Source: Nocardia nova (GTDB lineage: Bacteria; Actinomycetota; Actinomycetes; Mycobacteriales; Mycobacteriaceae). Taken from it: a DNA stretch of 64,000 nucleotides. Shown here piece by piece: positions 8,213-19,641 of this stretch. Each line of letters begins with the position of its first letter. Position 1 is the stretch's first letter. The position numbers were made by a program, and so were the translations under genes. The stretch lies in the NCBI RefSeq assembly GCF_002933465.1, contig NZ_PSZE01000014.1:62001-126000 (forward strand), in the 5' to 3' direction. A model generated the notes under the pieces. It did no database searches. It saw only the letters and a list, made by a program, of their open reading frames with translations, and was not told the DNA's origin.

Positions 8213-8266
8213 TTGCGGAGCGCCCTGACAGGATTATAGTTACTTTCGTTAATCAACTTGTTTGAT
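8213..8266 (+). promoter_or_regulatory. Promoter and dyad upstream of the second exporter
   Basis: A sigma-70-like promoter TTGCGG (8213-8218), a 16-base spacer and TATAGT (8235-8240) is followed by a perfect dyad ATCAA-CTTGT-TTGAT (8252-8266). The region is much richer in A and T than its surroundings. A dyad just downstream of a -10 box suggests a repressor site for the exporter gene starting at 8344. Confidence 0.5.
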
Positions 8267-8343
8267 ATCCCCCGAACACCTCTTGATGCGGCGACATCGG
8301 CGACCGGCCGACCGCCGCATCGACCGCTTCCGGAAAGAGAACG

Positions 8344-10758
8344 ATGACAATCACCTCTGCGAACGACGCCGCGCGCAGATCCCCAGAATCGGGTGAAACG
8401 GCGGCGATGACGCACCGGCAGATCATGGAGGCCCTGTCCGGTCTGCTGCTGGGCATGTTCGTCGCGATCATCTCCTCCACGATCGTGACCAACGCGCTGC
8501 CGAAGATCATCGGCACGCTGGGCGGCGGACAGTCCGCCTACACCTGGGTCGTCACCGCCTCCCTGCTCGCGATGACGGCCACCACCCCGCTGTGGGGCAA
8601 ACTCGCCGACCTGTTCAGTAAGAAGGCACTCGTCCAGATCGCTCTGCTGATCTACGTGGCCGGTTCGGTGGTCGCGGGTCTGTCGCAGAATCCGGGCATG
8701 CTGATCGCCTGCCGCGCGGTGCAGGGCATCGGCGCGGGCGGTCTGTCCGCCCTGGCCCAGATCGTGATGGCCGCGATGATCTCCCCGCGCGAACGCGGCC
8801 GCTACAGCGGCTATCTGGGCGCGGTATTCGCGGTGGGAACCGTCGGCGGCCCGCTGCTCGGCGGTGTCATCACCGACACCAGCTGGCTGGGCTGGCGCTG
8901 GTGCTTCTACGTCGGTGTGCCGTTCGCGGTGGTCGCGCTGATCGTGCTGCAGCGCACGCTGCGTCTGCCCGTCACCCGGCGCGAGGTGAAGGTCGACTGG
9001 CTGGGCGCCTTCCTGGTCACCGCGGCGGTGTGCCTGCTGCTGGTGTGGGTCACCTTCGCCGGCGACAAGTACGCGTGGGCGTCCTGGCAGACCCTGGTGA
9101 TGGTGCTCGGCGCCGTCGTGCTGGCCGTGCTGTTCGTCTTCGTCGAACTGCGGGCCGCCGAACCGATCGTGCCGATGCACCTGTTCGCCAACCGCACCAT
9201 CAGCCTCGCCTCGGCCGCCTCGCTGTTCATCGGTGTCGCGATGTTCGTGGGCACCGTGTTCTTCAGCCAGTACTTCCAGCTGGCGCGCGGCAAGTCACCC
9301 ACGATGTCGGGCATTATGACCATCCCGATGATCGGCGGCCTGTTCATCTCCTCCACGGTGTCGGGCCAGATCATCACCCGTACCGGCCGGTGGAAGGCGT
9401 GGCTGGTCACCGGTGGCCTGCTGGTGACCGCCGGCCTGGGCCTGCTCGGCACCATCCGCTACGACACCAACTACTGGCTGGTCGCGATCTACATGGCGAT
9501 GATGGGCCTGGGCATCGGCATGACGATGCAGAACCTGGTGCTGTGCACTCAGAACCAGGTGGCGCCGCACGAACTCGGCGCGACCAGCTCCCTGGTGACG
9601 TTCTTCCGCAGCCTCGGCGGCGCGATCGGCGTGTCGGCGCTCGGCGCGGTGATGGCCGAGCGGGTGAAGCACTACATCAGCGACGGTCTGAGCCACCTGA
9701 ACCCGGCTGCGGCGCAGGCCATGGGCGGCAGCAACCACATCCCGGACATCTCCGCCCTGCCCGGTCCGGTCCGCACGGTCGTCGAGGCCGGCTACGGTCA
9801 CGGCATCGCCGACGTGTTCCTCATCGCGGCGCCCATCGCGCTCGTCGCCTTCCTGGTGACGCTGTTCATCAAGGAGGTCCCACTGCGGACCACCGGCGCG
9901 CTGGAACAGGCCGCCGAGTCGGGGCCGGAACCGGTGCTCTCGGCCCAGATCATGGCCGAGGATGCCTCCGGCCTGATCCCGGAGGAGTTCGTGAGCACCG
10001 GGATCATGGTCCACGGCCGCGTCCGGGCCGGTGACGGCACGCCGGTGACGCGTACCGCGCTCACGCTGATCTCCCCCACCGGCCGCCAGATCGGCCGTGC
10101 CATCGCCCGCGGCGACGGGCGCTACGCGCTCGACGCCCCGGAACCCGGTTCGTATGTGCTGATCGCCTCGGCCGACGGATTCCAGCCGCAGGCCACGCCG
10201 ATCACCGTGGGCACGCGACCGCTGGAACACGATGTGCGGCTGAGCGGTATGAGCGGATTGGCCGGCACCGTGCGGGCGGCCGACGACGGCACGCCGGTGG
10301 CCGATGCGCTGGTGATCGTCACCGACAGCCGCGGCGACGTACTGGCGGCGGGCGCGTCCGGACCCGAGGGCGACTACGCGCTGACCGAACTGGTTCCCGG
10401 ACCGGTGACCGTCGCGGTCAACGCCGCCACGTTCCAGCCGGTGGCGTTGCCGGCGGAGGTCGCCGGACAGGGCATCACCCAGCTCGACGTGGTGCTCTCG
10501 CGCGGCGCGCAACTGCGCGGTGTCGTACACGGTGCGCACGGGCCGGTGCGCGATGCCCGGGTGACGCTCGTCGACGCGGCGGGTGCGGTGATCGACAGCA
10601 CTACCACCGACGCCGACGGCAGTTACCTGTTCGACAATCTCGCGGTCGGCGACTACACGGTGGTGGCCTCCGGCTACCCGGCGACCACCTCCACGCTGAC
10701 CCTGGCCCCGGGCTCCGGTGACAACCACGTGATCGAGCTGGCGCACCCGCGCGACTGA
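8344..10758 (+). CDS. MFS exporter fused to carboxypeptidase-regulatory-like repeats
   Basis: An 804-aa protein. Residues about 25-530 are a DHA2-type 14-TM transporter: ISSTIVTNALPKIIG in helix 1, GKLADLFSKK as the loop motif, and FAVGTVGGPLLGG as the antiporter motif. From about residue 553 to the end there are three soluble beta-sandwich repeats of 75-85 residues, each with a pattern such as VHGRV..GDGTPV...DGRYAL..PEPGSYVLIASADGFQP, as in carboxypeptidase regulatory-like domains. An ordinary DHA2 pump ends near residue 520, so the tail is an addition. Its side of the membrane depends on the helix count; 14 helices would leave it cytoplasmic. Confidence 0.9.
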   Translation: MTITSANDAARRSPESGETAAMTHRQIMEALSGLLLGMFVAIISSTIVTNALPKIIGTLGGGQSAYTWVVTASLLAMTATTPLWGKLADLFSKKALVQIALLIYVAGSVVAGLSQNPGMLIACRAVQGIGAGGLSALAQIVMAAMISPRERGRYSGYLGAVFAVGTVGGPLLGGVITDTSWLGWRWCFYVGVPFAVVALIVLQRTLRLPVTRREVKVDWLGAFLVTAAVCLLLVWVTFAGDKYAWASWQTLVMVLGAVVLAVLFVFVELRAAEPIVPMHLFANRTISLASAASLFIGVAMFVGTVFFSQYFQLARGKSPTMSGIMTIPMIGGLFISSTVSGQIITRTGRWKAWLVTGGLLVTAGLGLLGTIRYDTNYWLVAIYMAMMGLGIGMTMQNLVLCTQNQVAPHELGATSSLVTFFRSLGGAIGVSALGAVMAERVKHYISDGLSHLNPAAAQAMGGSNHIPDISALPGPVRTVVEAGYGHGIADVFLIAAPIALVAFLVTLFIKEVPLRTTGALEQAAESGPEPVLSAQIMAEDASGLIPEEFVSTGIMVHGRVRAGDGTPVTRTALTLISPTGRQIGRAIARGDGRYALDAPEPGSYVLIASADGFQPQATPITVGTRPLEHDVRLSGMSGLAGTVRAADDGTPVADALVIVTDSRGDVLAAGASGPEGDYALTELVPGPVTVAVNAATFQPVALPAEVAGQGITQLDVVLSRGAQLRGVVHGAHGPVRDARVTLVDAAGAVIDSTTTDADGSYLFDNLAVGDYTVVASGYPATTSTLTLAPGSGDNHVIELAHPRD

Positions 10759-10766
10759 TCCACGTG

Positions 10767-10803
10767 ACTGTGGGCGCCGGATCGACTATCCGGCGCCCAC
10801 AGT
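10767..10803 (+). terminator. Strong hairpin terminator after the fused exporter
   Basis: A perfect 16-bp stem (10767-10782 with 10788-10803, arm ACTGTGGGCGCCGGAT) encloses a 5-base loop. It begins 9 bases after the stop codon. There is no long T run, which is usual in high-GC actinobacteria. Confidence 0.75.
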
Positions 10804-10853
10804 CGTATTCAGGGCCCTTCGACATGTCGTACCGGCCTGAAACAATCTGCGTC

Positions 10854-11399
10854 ATGGACTGGGCACCGTGGTTGTCGAGATGGAGCGAGGAATGGATCGG
10901 CAGCAACGAGCCCGCCGACCTCGATGCGGAGGTGTTGCGGGACGGTCGGCTCGGCTTCCCTCCGGCCACCGAGGAAGCCGTCGCTGCGGCCGAATCCCGG
11001 ATCGGGTCGGCGCTGCCGCCCTCGTACCGGAAATTCCTGCTGACCACCGACGGCTGGCGCGAGGCAGGATATTTCGTGTCCCGGCTGCGCGGCACCACCG
11101 ACGTGGGCTGGCTTCGCGACCTGGAGCCCTACTGGATGGAATGGGACGATCTGGATCCGTTCGACGATGCCTCGGAGTCGGCCGCCGGCAACCGGTTCGT
11201 TCGCGGACTACTGATTTCGGCGGAGGCAGACTCCGGAATCCTGTTCCTCGATCCCGGCGACGTCGACGATGCCGGTGAATGGGCAGCATTCAGCCTGTTC
11301 TCGTGGCGAGCCGAGCCGCCCACTCGCTTTCCATCCTTCGTCGCCCTCATGGAAAGCCTGTACGCGGAATTCCATGAGATGCGCGCGAGCCGGGGATGA
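10854..11399 (+). CDS. SMI1/KNR4 (SUKH) domain protein
   Basis: A 181-aa protein starting at ATG (MDWAPWLSRWSEEW). Residues about 37-80 hold the SUKH signature LGFPPATEEAVAAAESRIGSALPPSYRKFLLTTDGW, with the typical LPxSYRxFLxxxxG turn. The C-terminal half is acidic and Trp-rich (YWMEWDDLDPFDD). SUKH proteins often act as immunity proteins in contact-dependent or polymorphic toxin systems, or as scaffold proteins. No toxin gene is visible beside it: upstream is an exporter and downstream is the convergent rRNA methyltransferase. An orphan immunity role is possible but unproven. Confidence 0.82.
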   Translation: MDWAPWLSRWSEEWIGSNEPADLDAEVLRDGRLGFPPATEEAVAAAESRIGSALPPSYRKFLLTTDGWREAGYFVSRLRGTTDVGWLRDLEPYWMEWDDLDPFDDASESAAGNRFVRGLLISAEADSGILFLDPGDVDDAGEWAAFSLFSWRAEPPTRFPSFVALMESLYAEFHEMRASRG

Positions 11400-11441
11400 G
11401 ACATGCGCCGACGATTCCGGATGCCGCGGCCTGACCGGGCG

Positions 11442-12371
11442 CTATGGGCGGTGGCGCAGCCGGGCGTCGGCGTAGAGGCAGATCGCGGCGGCGGCGGCGA
11501 GATTGAGGCTTTCCGCGCGGCCGTGGATGGGGATGCGGATACGGTGGTCGGCGCGCGCCGCGACGGCGGGGTCCAGGCCGTGCGCCTCGTTGCCGAAAAG
11601 CCATGCGGTGCCGCCGGATTCGCCCGCGGTACGCAGCAGGTCGTCGGCGTCGTCGAGATCGACTTCACCACGCGCGGTGGTCGCGAGCACGGTGATGTCG
11701 TTGTCGCGCAACGCGTTCAGCACGGCGTCGATATCGCGGTCGCGCGCGATCGGGACGTGGAACAGGCTGCCCGCACAGGCGCGCACACATTTGCCGTTGT
11801 GCGGATCCACCGAATCACCGGCCAGCACCACACCATCGGCGCCGACCGCGTCGGCCACGCGAATCAAGGTGCCGGCATTGCCCGGGTCGGCGATCTCGAC
11901 CGGGACGGCGAGCAGGCGGGAACCCGAGGCAACCTCTCCGGGAGCAGGCCCGGACTCCGCGGCCGCCTGCGCACCCAGTGCCTCGCCGCGCGGCGAAACA
12001 ACCTGTGCCAGTGGCCGATCGACGAGGCGGCAGACCGCGACCAATCCGGGCGGGGTGACCGTCTCACCCAGATGTTCGGCGGCGCGCTCGCTCACCAGCG
12101 TGGTACGGACCCCGAGCGCGGCGGCCGTGGCCACCAGTTCGTGGTCGCGTTCGGCGGCGCGATCGGAGTAGAACAGCTCCTCGGCCCGCTCGGTATCCAG
12201 CGCCGCGGCCACGGAATTGGCGCCCTCGGCCAGGAAGAGACCGGTCTTGCGGCGGGCAGCGGAGCGGTGCAGTTTGACAGCGGAAACGACCCGCGGATTG
12301 CGTTCCGACAGTTCCGGATTCGTCCGGTCGTCGGAGCCGCGCTCCGCGGGTCGTTTCGACGTGTTGGCCAA
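11442..12371 (-). CDS. tsnR: SpoU/TrmH-family RNA 2'-O-methyltransferase (TsnR-like)
   Basis: A 309-aa SPOUT methyltransferase. An N-terminal substrate-binding domain (RNPRVVSAVKLHRSAARRKTG, about 25-100) precedes the knotted SAM domain: VEIADPGNAGTLIRVADA (motif 1), GNEAHGLDP (motif 2) and IPIHGRAESLNLAAAAAI (motif 3). It occupies the place of M. tuberculosis tsnR after rplT, with a 12-base gap. I placed the start at TTG 12371 because the coding pattern begins there, but no clear ribosome-binding site is seen and translational coupling to rplT is likely. A 20-25-residue Ala/Gly/Ser insertion precedes motif 1 (encoded around 11915-11998). The target nucleotide is unknown. Confidence 0.88.
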   Translation of the reverse strand: MANTSKRPAERGSDDRTNPELSERNPRVVSAVKLHRSAARRKTGLFLAEGANSVAAALDTERAEELFYSDRAAERDHELVATAAALGVRTTLVSERAAEHLGETVTPPGLVAVCRLVDRPLAQVVSPRGEALGAQAAAESGPAPGEVASGSRLLAVPVEIADPGNAGTLIRVADAVGADGVVLAGDSVDPHNGKCVRACAGSLFHVPIARDRDIDAVLNALRDNDITVLATTARGEVDLDDADDLLRTAGESGGTAWLFGNEAHGLDPAVAARADHRIRIPIHGRAESLNLAAAAAICLYADARLRHRP

Positions 12372-12382
12372 CTGGTCGCAGC

Positions 12383-12763
12383 TCAGGCGGCCGGAGCGTT
12401 GACATCCTCCGGCAGGGCGGCCTTGGCCACCGCCACCAGGCCGGCGAACGCCTCGGCGTCGGAGACGGCGAGCTCGGCGAGGATCTTGCGGTCGACCTCG
12501 ACACCCGCGGCCTTCAGACCCTGGATGAAGCGGTTGTAGGTGATGTCGTTGAGCCGCGCCGCGGCGTTGATGCGCGCGATCCACAGCTTGCGGAAGTCAC
12601 CCTTACGCGCCCGCCGGTCCCGGTAGGCGTAGGTGAGCGAGTGCAGCTGCTGTTCCTTGGCCTTGCGGTACAGCCGCGAGCGCTGCCCACGGTAGCCCTT
12701 GGAGGCCTCGAGCACGGAACGGCGCTTCTTCTGAGCGTTGACGGCCCTTTTGACGCGTGCCAC
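12383..12763 (-). CDS. rplT: 50S ribosomal protein L20
   Basis: A 126-aa protein with the L20 N-terminus MARVKRAVNAQKKRRSVLE and the basic helical stretch KGYRGQRSRLYRKAKEQ. The length is normal. L20 is needed early in 50S assembly and in some bacteria represses its own operon by binding the leader. The start is a GTG with AAGGA upstream. It is the third gene of infC-rpmI-rplT and is followed 12 bases later by tsnR. Confidence 0.98.
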   Translation of the reverse strand: MARVKRAVNAQKKRRSVLEASKGYRGQRSRLYRKAKEQQLHSLTYAYRDRRARKGDFRKLWIARINAAARLNDITYNRFIQGLKAAGVEVDRKILAELAVSDAEAFAGLVAVAKAALPEDVNAPAA

Positions 12764-12834
12764 TGGTCAGTCCTTGTTCGATCGAGGGGCGCGGCGGCGC
12801 CCACAGGTTGGGAGAGGGAACGGTGCGCGAGCGC

Positions 12835-13029
12835 TCAGATACCGAGCAGCTTCTTCACGCGACGGACGTCAGCGGGCGCGACGACCTCCGTGCCGTCCAG
12901 ACGACGAGTCCGGCGGCTGGACTTGTGCTCGAGCAGGTGGCGACGGTTCGCCTGCTGGCGCAGCAGCTTGCCGCGACCGGACACCTTGAATCGCTTCGAG
13001 GTGCCGCTGTGGCTCTTCATCTTCGGCAT
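12835..13029 (-). CDS. rpmI: 50S ribosomal protein L35
   Basis: A 64-aa basic protein starting MPKMKSHSGTSKRFKVSG, the standard L35 N-terminus, and ending VRRVKKLLGI. An upstream ATG in frame would add 11 residues unlike L35, so the start at 13029 is preferred. It sits between infC (66 bases) and rplT (71 bases). Confidence 0.97.
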   Translation of the reverse strand: MPKMKSHSGTSKRFKVSGRGKLLRQQANRRHLLEHKSSRRTRRLDGTEVVAPADVRRVKKLLGI

Positions 13030-13095
13030 GGATTCCTCAATCTTGTCTCGTTCCGGCGGCATCGCATCGTGCGATACCGCCGGTGCTGTATCGGT

Positions 13096-13749
<654 letters not shown>

Positions 13750-13821
13750 GGGGCCTCCTAGGTCAAGCGGTGTCATCCAACGACCGCGAGCAACAACTGC
13801 AACCCCATACCCAACACGAAA

Positions 13822-13852
13822 GCCCCGTCGCGGTATTTCACCGCCACGGGGC
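13822..13852 (-). promoter_or_regulatory. Attenuator-like hairpin in the infC leader
   Basis: On the minus strand, about 70 bases upstream of the infC start, a 13-position stem with one internal mismatch (GCCCCGT.GCGGT paired with ACCGC.ACGGGGC) closes a 5-base loop and is followed by TTTCGTGTT. The divergent gene begins at 14153, so the infC promoter must lie upstream and the hairpin must be in the leader. It could act as a transcription attenuator of infC-rpmI-rplT. Confidence 0.55.
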
Positions 13853-14152
13853 CCGAATGTCGACCGGTCGCCGCGGGCGTCCATCAACAGGACTGCCACC
13901 TCGACCTCGCCCCGGACGGATCCGAGCGAGAACCCGCCGCATACGGCGGGCGACCGGACCATCGAACCTGGCGCGCAGGCCGGCCGATGGTGGGAGTCGG
14001 GCTCCACTTACAGCCCCGAGCCGGTGCGCTGGATCGGTTCCAGCACGGGACCGGGGCGGTCGTCGTCGACCACTTTAACACCGGAGGCGCCCCTACTCCC
14101 AATCGGCCGCCCCCGCAACCCGGCGACGCGAACTCGATGACATGCTACGGAT

Positions 14153-14527
14153 ATGAGCGAGCATGCCGGCGACCCGTCGGCCCTGAGTGAGTCCGCGGAT
14201 CCGGAAACGGTGCGGGAGCTGGCCGATATCCCCGCCGTCGAGGTGATCAGCCGGGCCGCGGTGATGCTGATGAGCTCAGCCGCCGAGAAGCTCGGCCTCG
14301 CCGACGAGGACCCCGATTCCAGTCCGCGGCGCGACCTGGACGAGGCCCGGCGCGTGATCACAGCCCTCGCCGGTCTGGTGACGGCTTCGGTCGAGTATCT
14401 GGGCCCGCACGCCGGACCCATCCGTGAGGGTCTGCAGTCGCTGCAGCGCGCGTTCCGGGAGTCGTCGGCGCATCCGGATGCGCCGGGCGCGGGACCGGGC
14501 GAGAAGTACACCGGGCCGGTTTACTGA
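14153..14527 (+). CDS. DUF1844 family protein
   Basis: A 124-aa protein, divergent from infC, as commonly seen in actinobacteria. Residues about 15-85 contain the DUF1844 pattern: IPAVEVISRAAVMLMSSAAEKLGL, then RRDLDEARRVITALAGLVTAS. It is predicted to be mostly helical and soluble. The C-terminal 25 residues are Gly/Pro-rich and disordered. The function is unknown. Its fixed place beside the infC operon suggests, but does not prove, a role in translation or cell growth. Confidence 0.88.
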   Translation: MSEHAGDPSALSESADPETVRELADIPAVEVISRAAVMLMSSAAEKLGLADEDPDSSPRRDLDEARRVITALAGLVTASVEYLGPHAGPIREGLQSLQRAFRESSAHPDAPGAGPGEKYTGPVY

Positions 14528-14744
14528 GCTGGGGTTCTCCCTGCGAGCCGCCTCCGCGGGTGTCCCGCAGACGCCGAGCGCGACCGCACTTCCCTGGCGT
14601 CGGCCCGCGACGCCGCCGCCGAAAATCGTATTGCGGCACACCGGGCGCGGGGGACAACGGGCAGCGCCGGGCGTGGTGGGCGCACGCACCCACCGGCTGA
14701 TGCCGGCACGTGCGTGCGCCGCGCCGATCACCGCACGGCGATCC
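14528..14744. other. Non-coding gap
   Basis: About 215 bases between the DUF1844 gene and a decayed TetR tail. I see no supported gene, RNA or clear hairpin. Confidence 0.5.
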
Positions 14745-14871
14745 CGACAGCAGGGTGGCGACGACGGCATCGACCGGGGGGCGCGAACGGACGTGGCGTT
14801 CCCGACAGCAACGACGACAGCACCGCGTCGTGGCAGATGCCGACCAGTACGGCGGCGGCCTTGTCGAAATC
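14745..14871 (-). pseudogene. Remnant of a TetR regulator C-terminus, frameshifted
   Basis: Read on the minus strand, 14871 downward encodes DFDKAAAVLVGICHDAVLSS, then LLSG and a short Pro-rich stretch. After a run of six C residues the frame shifts by one and continues VDAVVATLLSGSP. Both pieces match the end of the ligand-binding domain of a TetR-family regulator. No helix-turn-helix is present: the remnant starts exactly where the nitronate monooxygenase gene stops. A deletion that removed most of a regulator gene is the simplest reading. Confidence 0.55.
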
Positions 14872-15838
14872 AGTCCGCGCGCACCGTGATTCGACGCACA
14901 GCCGCTTCGGTTTCGGCGGCGAGCACACCCACCAGTTCGGTGGCCGAAGCGATCGAGGTGATCCGGTCGACTGCCTGGCCCGCCCACACCGGGATGGCGG
15001 TGAGGTCGTTGCGGGCGGCGGCGTGACGGTAATCCCGCAAAGCGGCCTCGTCGGTCCGGAGCTCTTCGTCGCGGCCGCGCCAGTGGTCGATGAAGGTGTT
15101 GCGCAGGGTACGGGCCGGATATTTCTCCGGCCACGGTGCGCCGCGAGCGATGTCGAGTGTCCAGTTCACCTCGGTATCGGCGCCGGCGGCATCCACCAGG
15201 GCCTTGCTCACCTCGGCGGGCACCAGAGCCTCGTGGGTCGCCTGAAAGCGGGTGCCCACCATCGCTCCGGCCGCACCGAGCGCCAGAGCGGCCGCGATCG
15301 CACGACCGTCGGCGATGCCACCGGCCGCGAGCACCGGCACCGCACCAGCCAGATCGACGACCGTCGGCACGAACGACAGCGTCCCGATGCCCTGGGCGGC
15401 ACAGTGGCCACCGGCGTCGCTGCCCTGCGCAACCAGCACGTCCGCGCCGGCGTCCAGCGCCCGCCGCGCCTCGTCGGCATCGGTGACCTGGACGATCAAC
15501 ACCGCACCCGCATCCCGGACAGTGGCCGCGAGCGGCATCGGATCGCCGAACGACAGCACCACGGCAGCCGGGTCGAACGACAGCGCGTGGTCGAGCACGG
15601 CTCGGTCGATCGCCCAGCTCAGGAAGCCGACTCCCCATGGCGCGGTGGTGTTCTCGCGCGCCAGTCGCAGTTCGCGCTCGACCCATTCCCGGTCGCCGCG
15701 GCCACCACCGACGAGCCCGAGACCGCCGCCCACGGAGACCGCGGCGGCCAGCGCCCCGCCCGCTTCGCCCCCCATGGGCGCGGACACGATGGGGTGGCGG
15801 ACGGAGAAGATTTCGGTGAATGCGGTCGGGATCGCCAT
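14870..15838 (-). CDS. Nitronate monooxygenase (2-nitropropane dioxygenase family)
   Basis: A 322-aa FMN-dependent TIM-barrel oxygenase that oxidises alkyl nitronates. Visible motifs are HPIVSAPMGGEAGG at the N-terminus, the glycine-rich GGGLGLVGGG, the family segment DVLVAQGSDAGGH with the conserved His, then PVLAAGGIADGRA and GAMVGTRFQATHEA for phosphate binding. I start at ATG 15838 (MAIPTAF), which has GGGGC upstream; an ATG farther upstream is less likely. It stands alone, with a decayed TetR tail directly after its stop. Confidence 0.9.
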   Translation of the reverse strand: MAIPTAFTEIFSVRHPIVSAPMGGEAGGALAAAVSVGGGLGLVGGGRGDREWVERELRLARENTTAPWGVGFLSWAIDRAVLDHALSFDPAAVVLSFGDPMPLAATVRDAGAVLIVQVTDADEARRALDAGADVLVAQGSDAGGHCAAQGIGTLSFVPTVVDLAGAVPVLAAGGIADGRAIAAALALGAAGAMVGTRFQATHEALVPAEVSKALVDAAGADTEVNWTLDIARGAPWPEKYPARTLRNTFIDHWRGRDEELRTDEAALRDYRHAAARNDLTAIPVWAGQAVDRITSIASATELVGVLAAETEAAVRRITVRAD

Positions 15839-16572
15839 GCCCCGATCGTCGCAGGTGTGCGCAGCGGACACGACGGCGGCGTGCGGACTTGTCGGTCGTT
15901 GTCGCGCTCGAGCACTCGCCGCTTTTCGCGGTGACTTACCCCAATGCGGGCACTTTCGCCCGCGCCGCGCGATAGCCGGCTTCTATGATTCGCCGGATGT
16001 CTTCATGGGTAGGTTCCAGCGGAAGACGTGACGATACCGGGGTGCAGCATGACCGCCAGAAGAGATCTGGACCGCGAACTCGGCGGGCCGATCTGCACGG
16101 GTCGCCGGAGTCGCGGCTGGCCGCGTTGTCGATCTTCGCTCGCTGCGATTCCGATGTCGTCGCCGACGGGGGAATTCGTGCTGGGCGTAGGGACGCACGC
16201 CGTGCTGTGCAATCTGGTGACGACCGCGATCCACGCTCGGGCGGTGCGCGATCTGGCCGTCTTCTTCGACACCCTGCGTCCACCCGCCCTGACCACGGTG
16301 GCCGGCGCGGTGGCTGCCAGTTCGGTCTCGGCGGAAGAGTCTTCTTCCGGCGCCGGCAGCTCGGCCGCCGCCGCGGAACCGACAGTTGGGATGCCGGCTG
16401 AACGAGCCGGGAACTACCGGCGCCGCTGATACCGATCGAAGTCGTTGAGAGACAAAAGCATTCGCCCCATCTGATCGCGCGCACAGGGCTGCGGCACAAC
16501 TGTCACCCATGCGGAGCGTCGATCGAGGCGCGACGGACCCGCTGGAGAACCGGCAGGTCCGTCGCGCGATGC
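15839..16572. other. Unassigned region with possible decayed coding fragments
   Basis: About 730 bases without a convincing gene. On the minus strand 15936-16034 reads PLEPTHEDIRRIIEAGYRAA and ends at a stop, which looks like the C-terminus of a real protein but has no coding-like sequence upstream. On the plus strand 16085-16180 (SPESRLAALSIFARCDSD) and, in another frame, 16180-16300 (AVLCNLVTTAIHARAVRDLA) could be pieces of one frameshifted gene. None is strong enough to name. Confidence 0.35.
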
Positions 16573-19536
<2,964 letters not shown>

Positions 19537-19641
19537 CGGCTGTCCCTTCTCGATCGAATTTCGGCGTCCAGAATCTCCCCAGACGCCATGCTAAGCACAC
19601 CCACCGACAAGTTCGGTCACGACCGCGAGCGGTCCCGGCTC

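Noticed and set aside
10854..11399. A complete polymorphic-toxin module around the SUKH protein
   Set aside because: No toxin, secretion or nuclease gene adjoins it; the neighbours are an exporter and a conserved rRNA methyltransferase.
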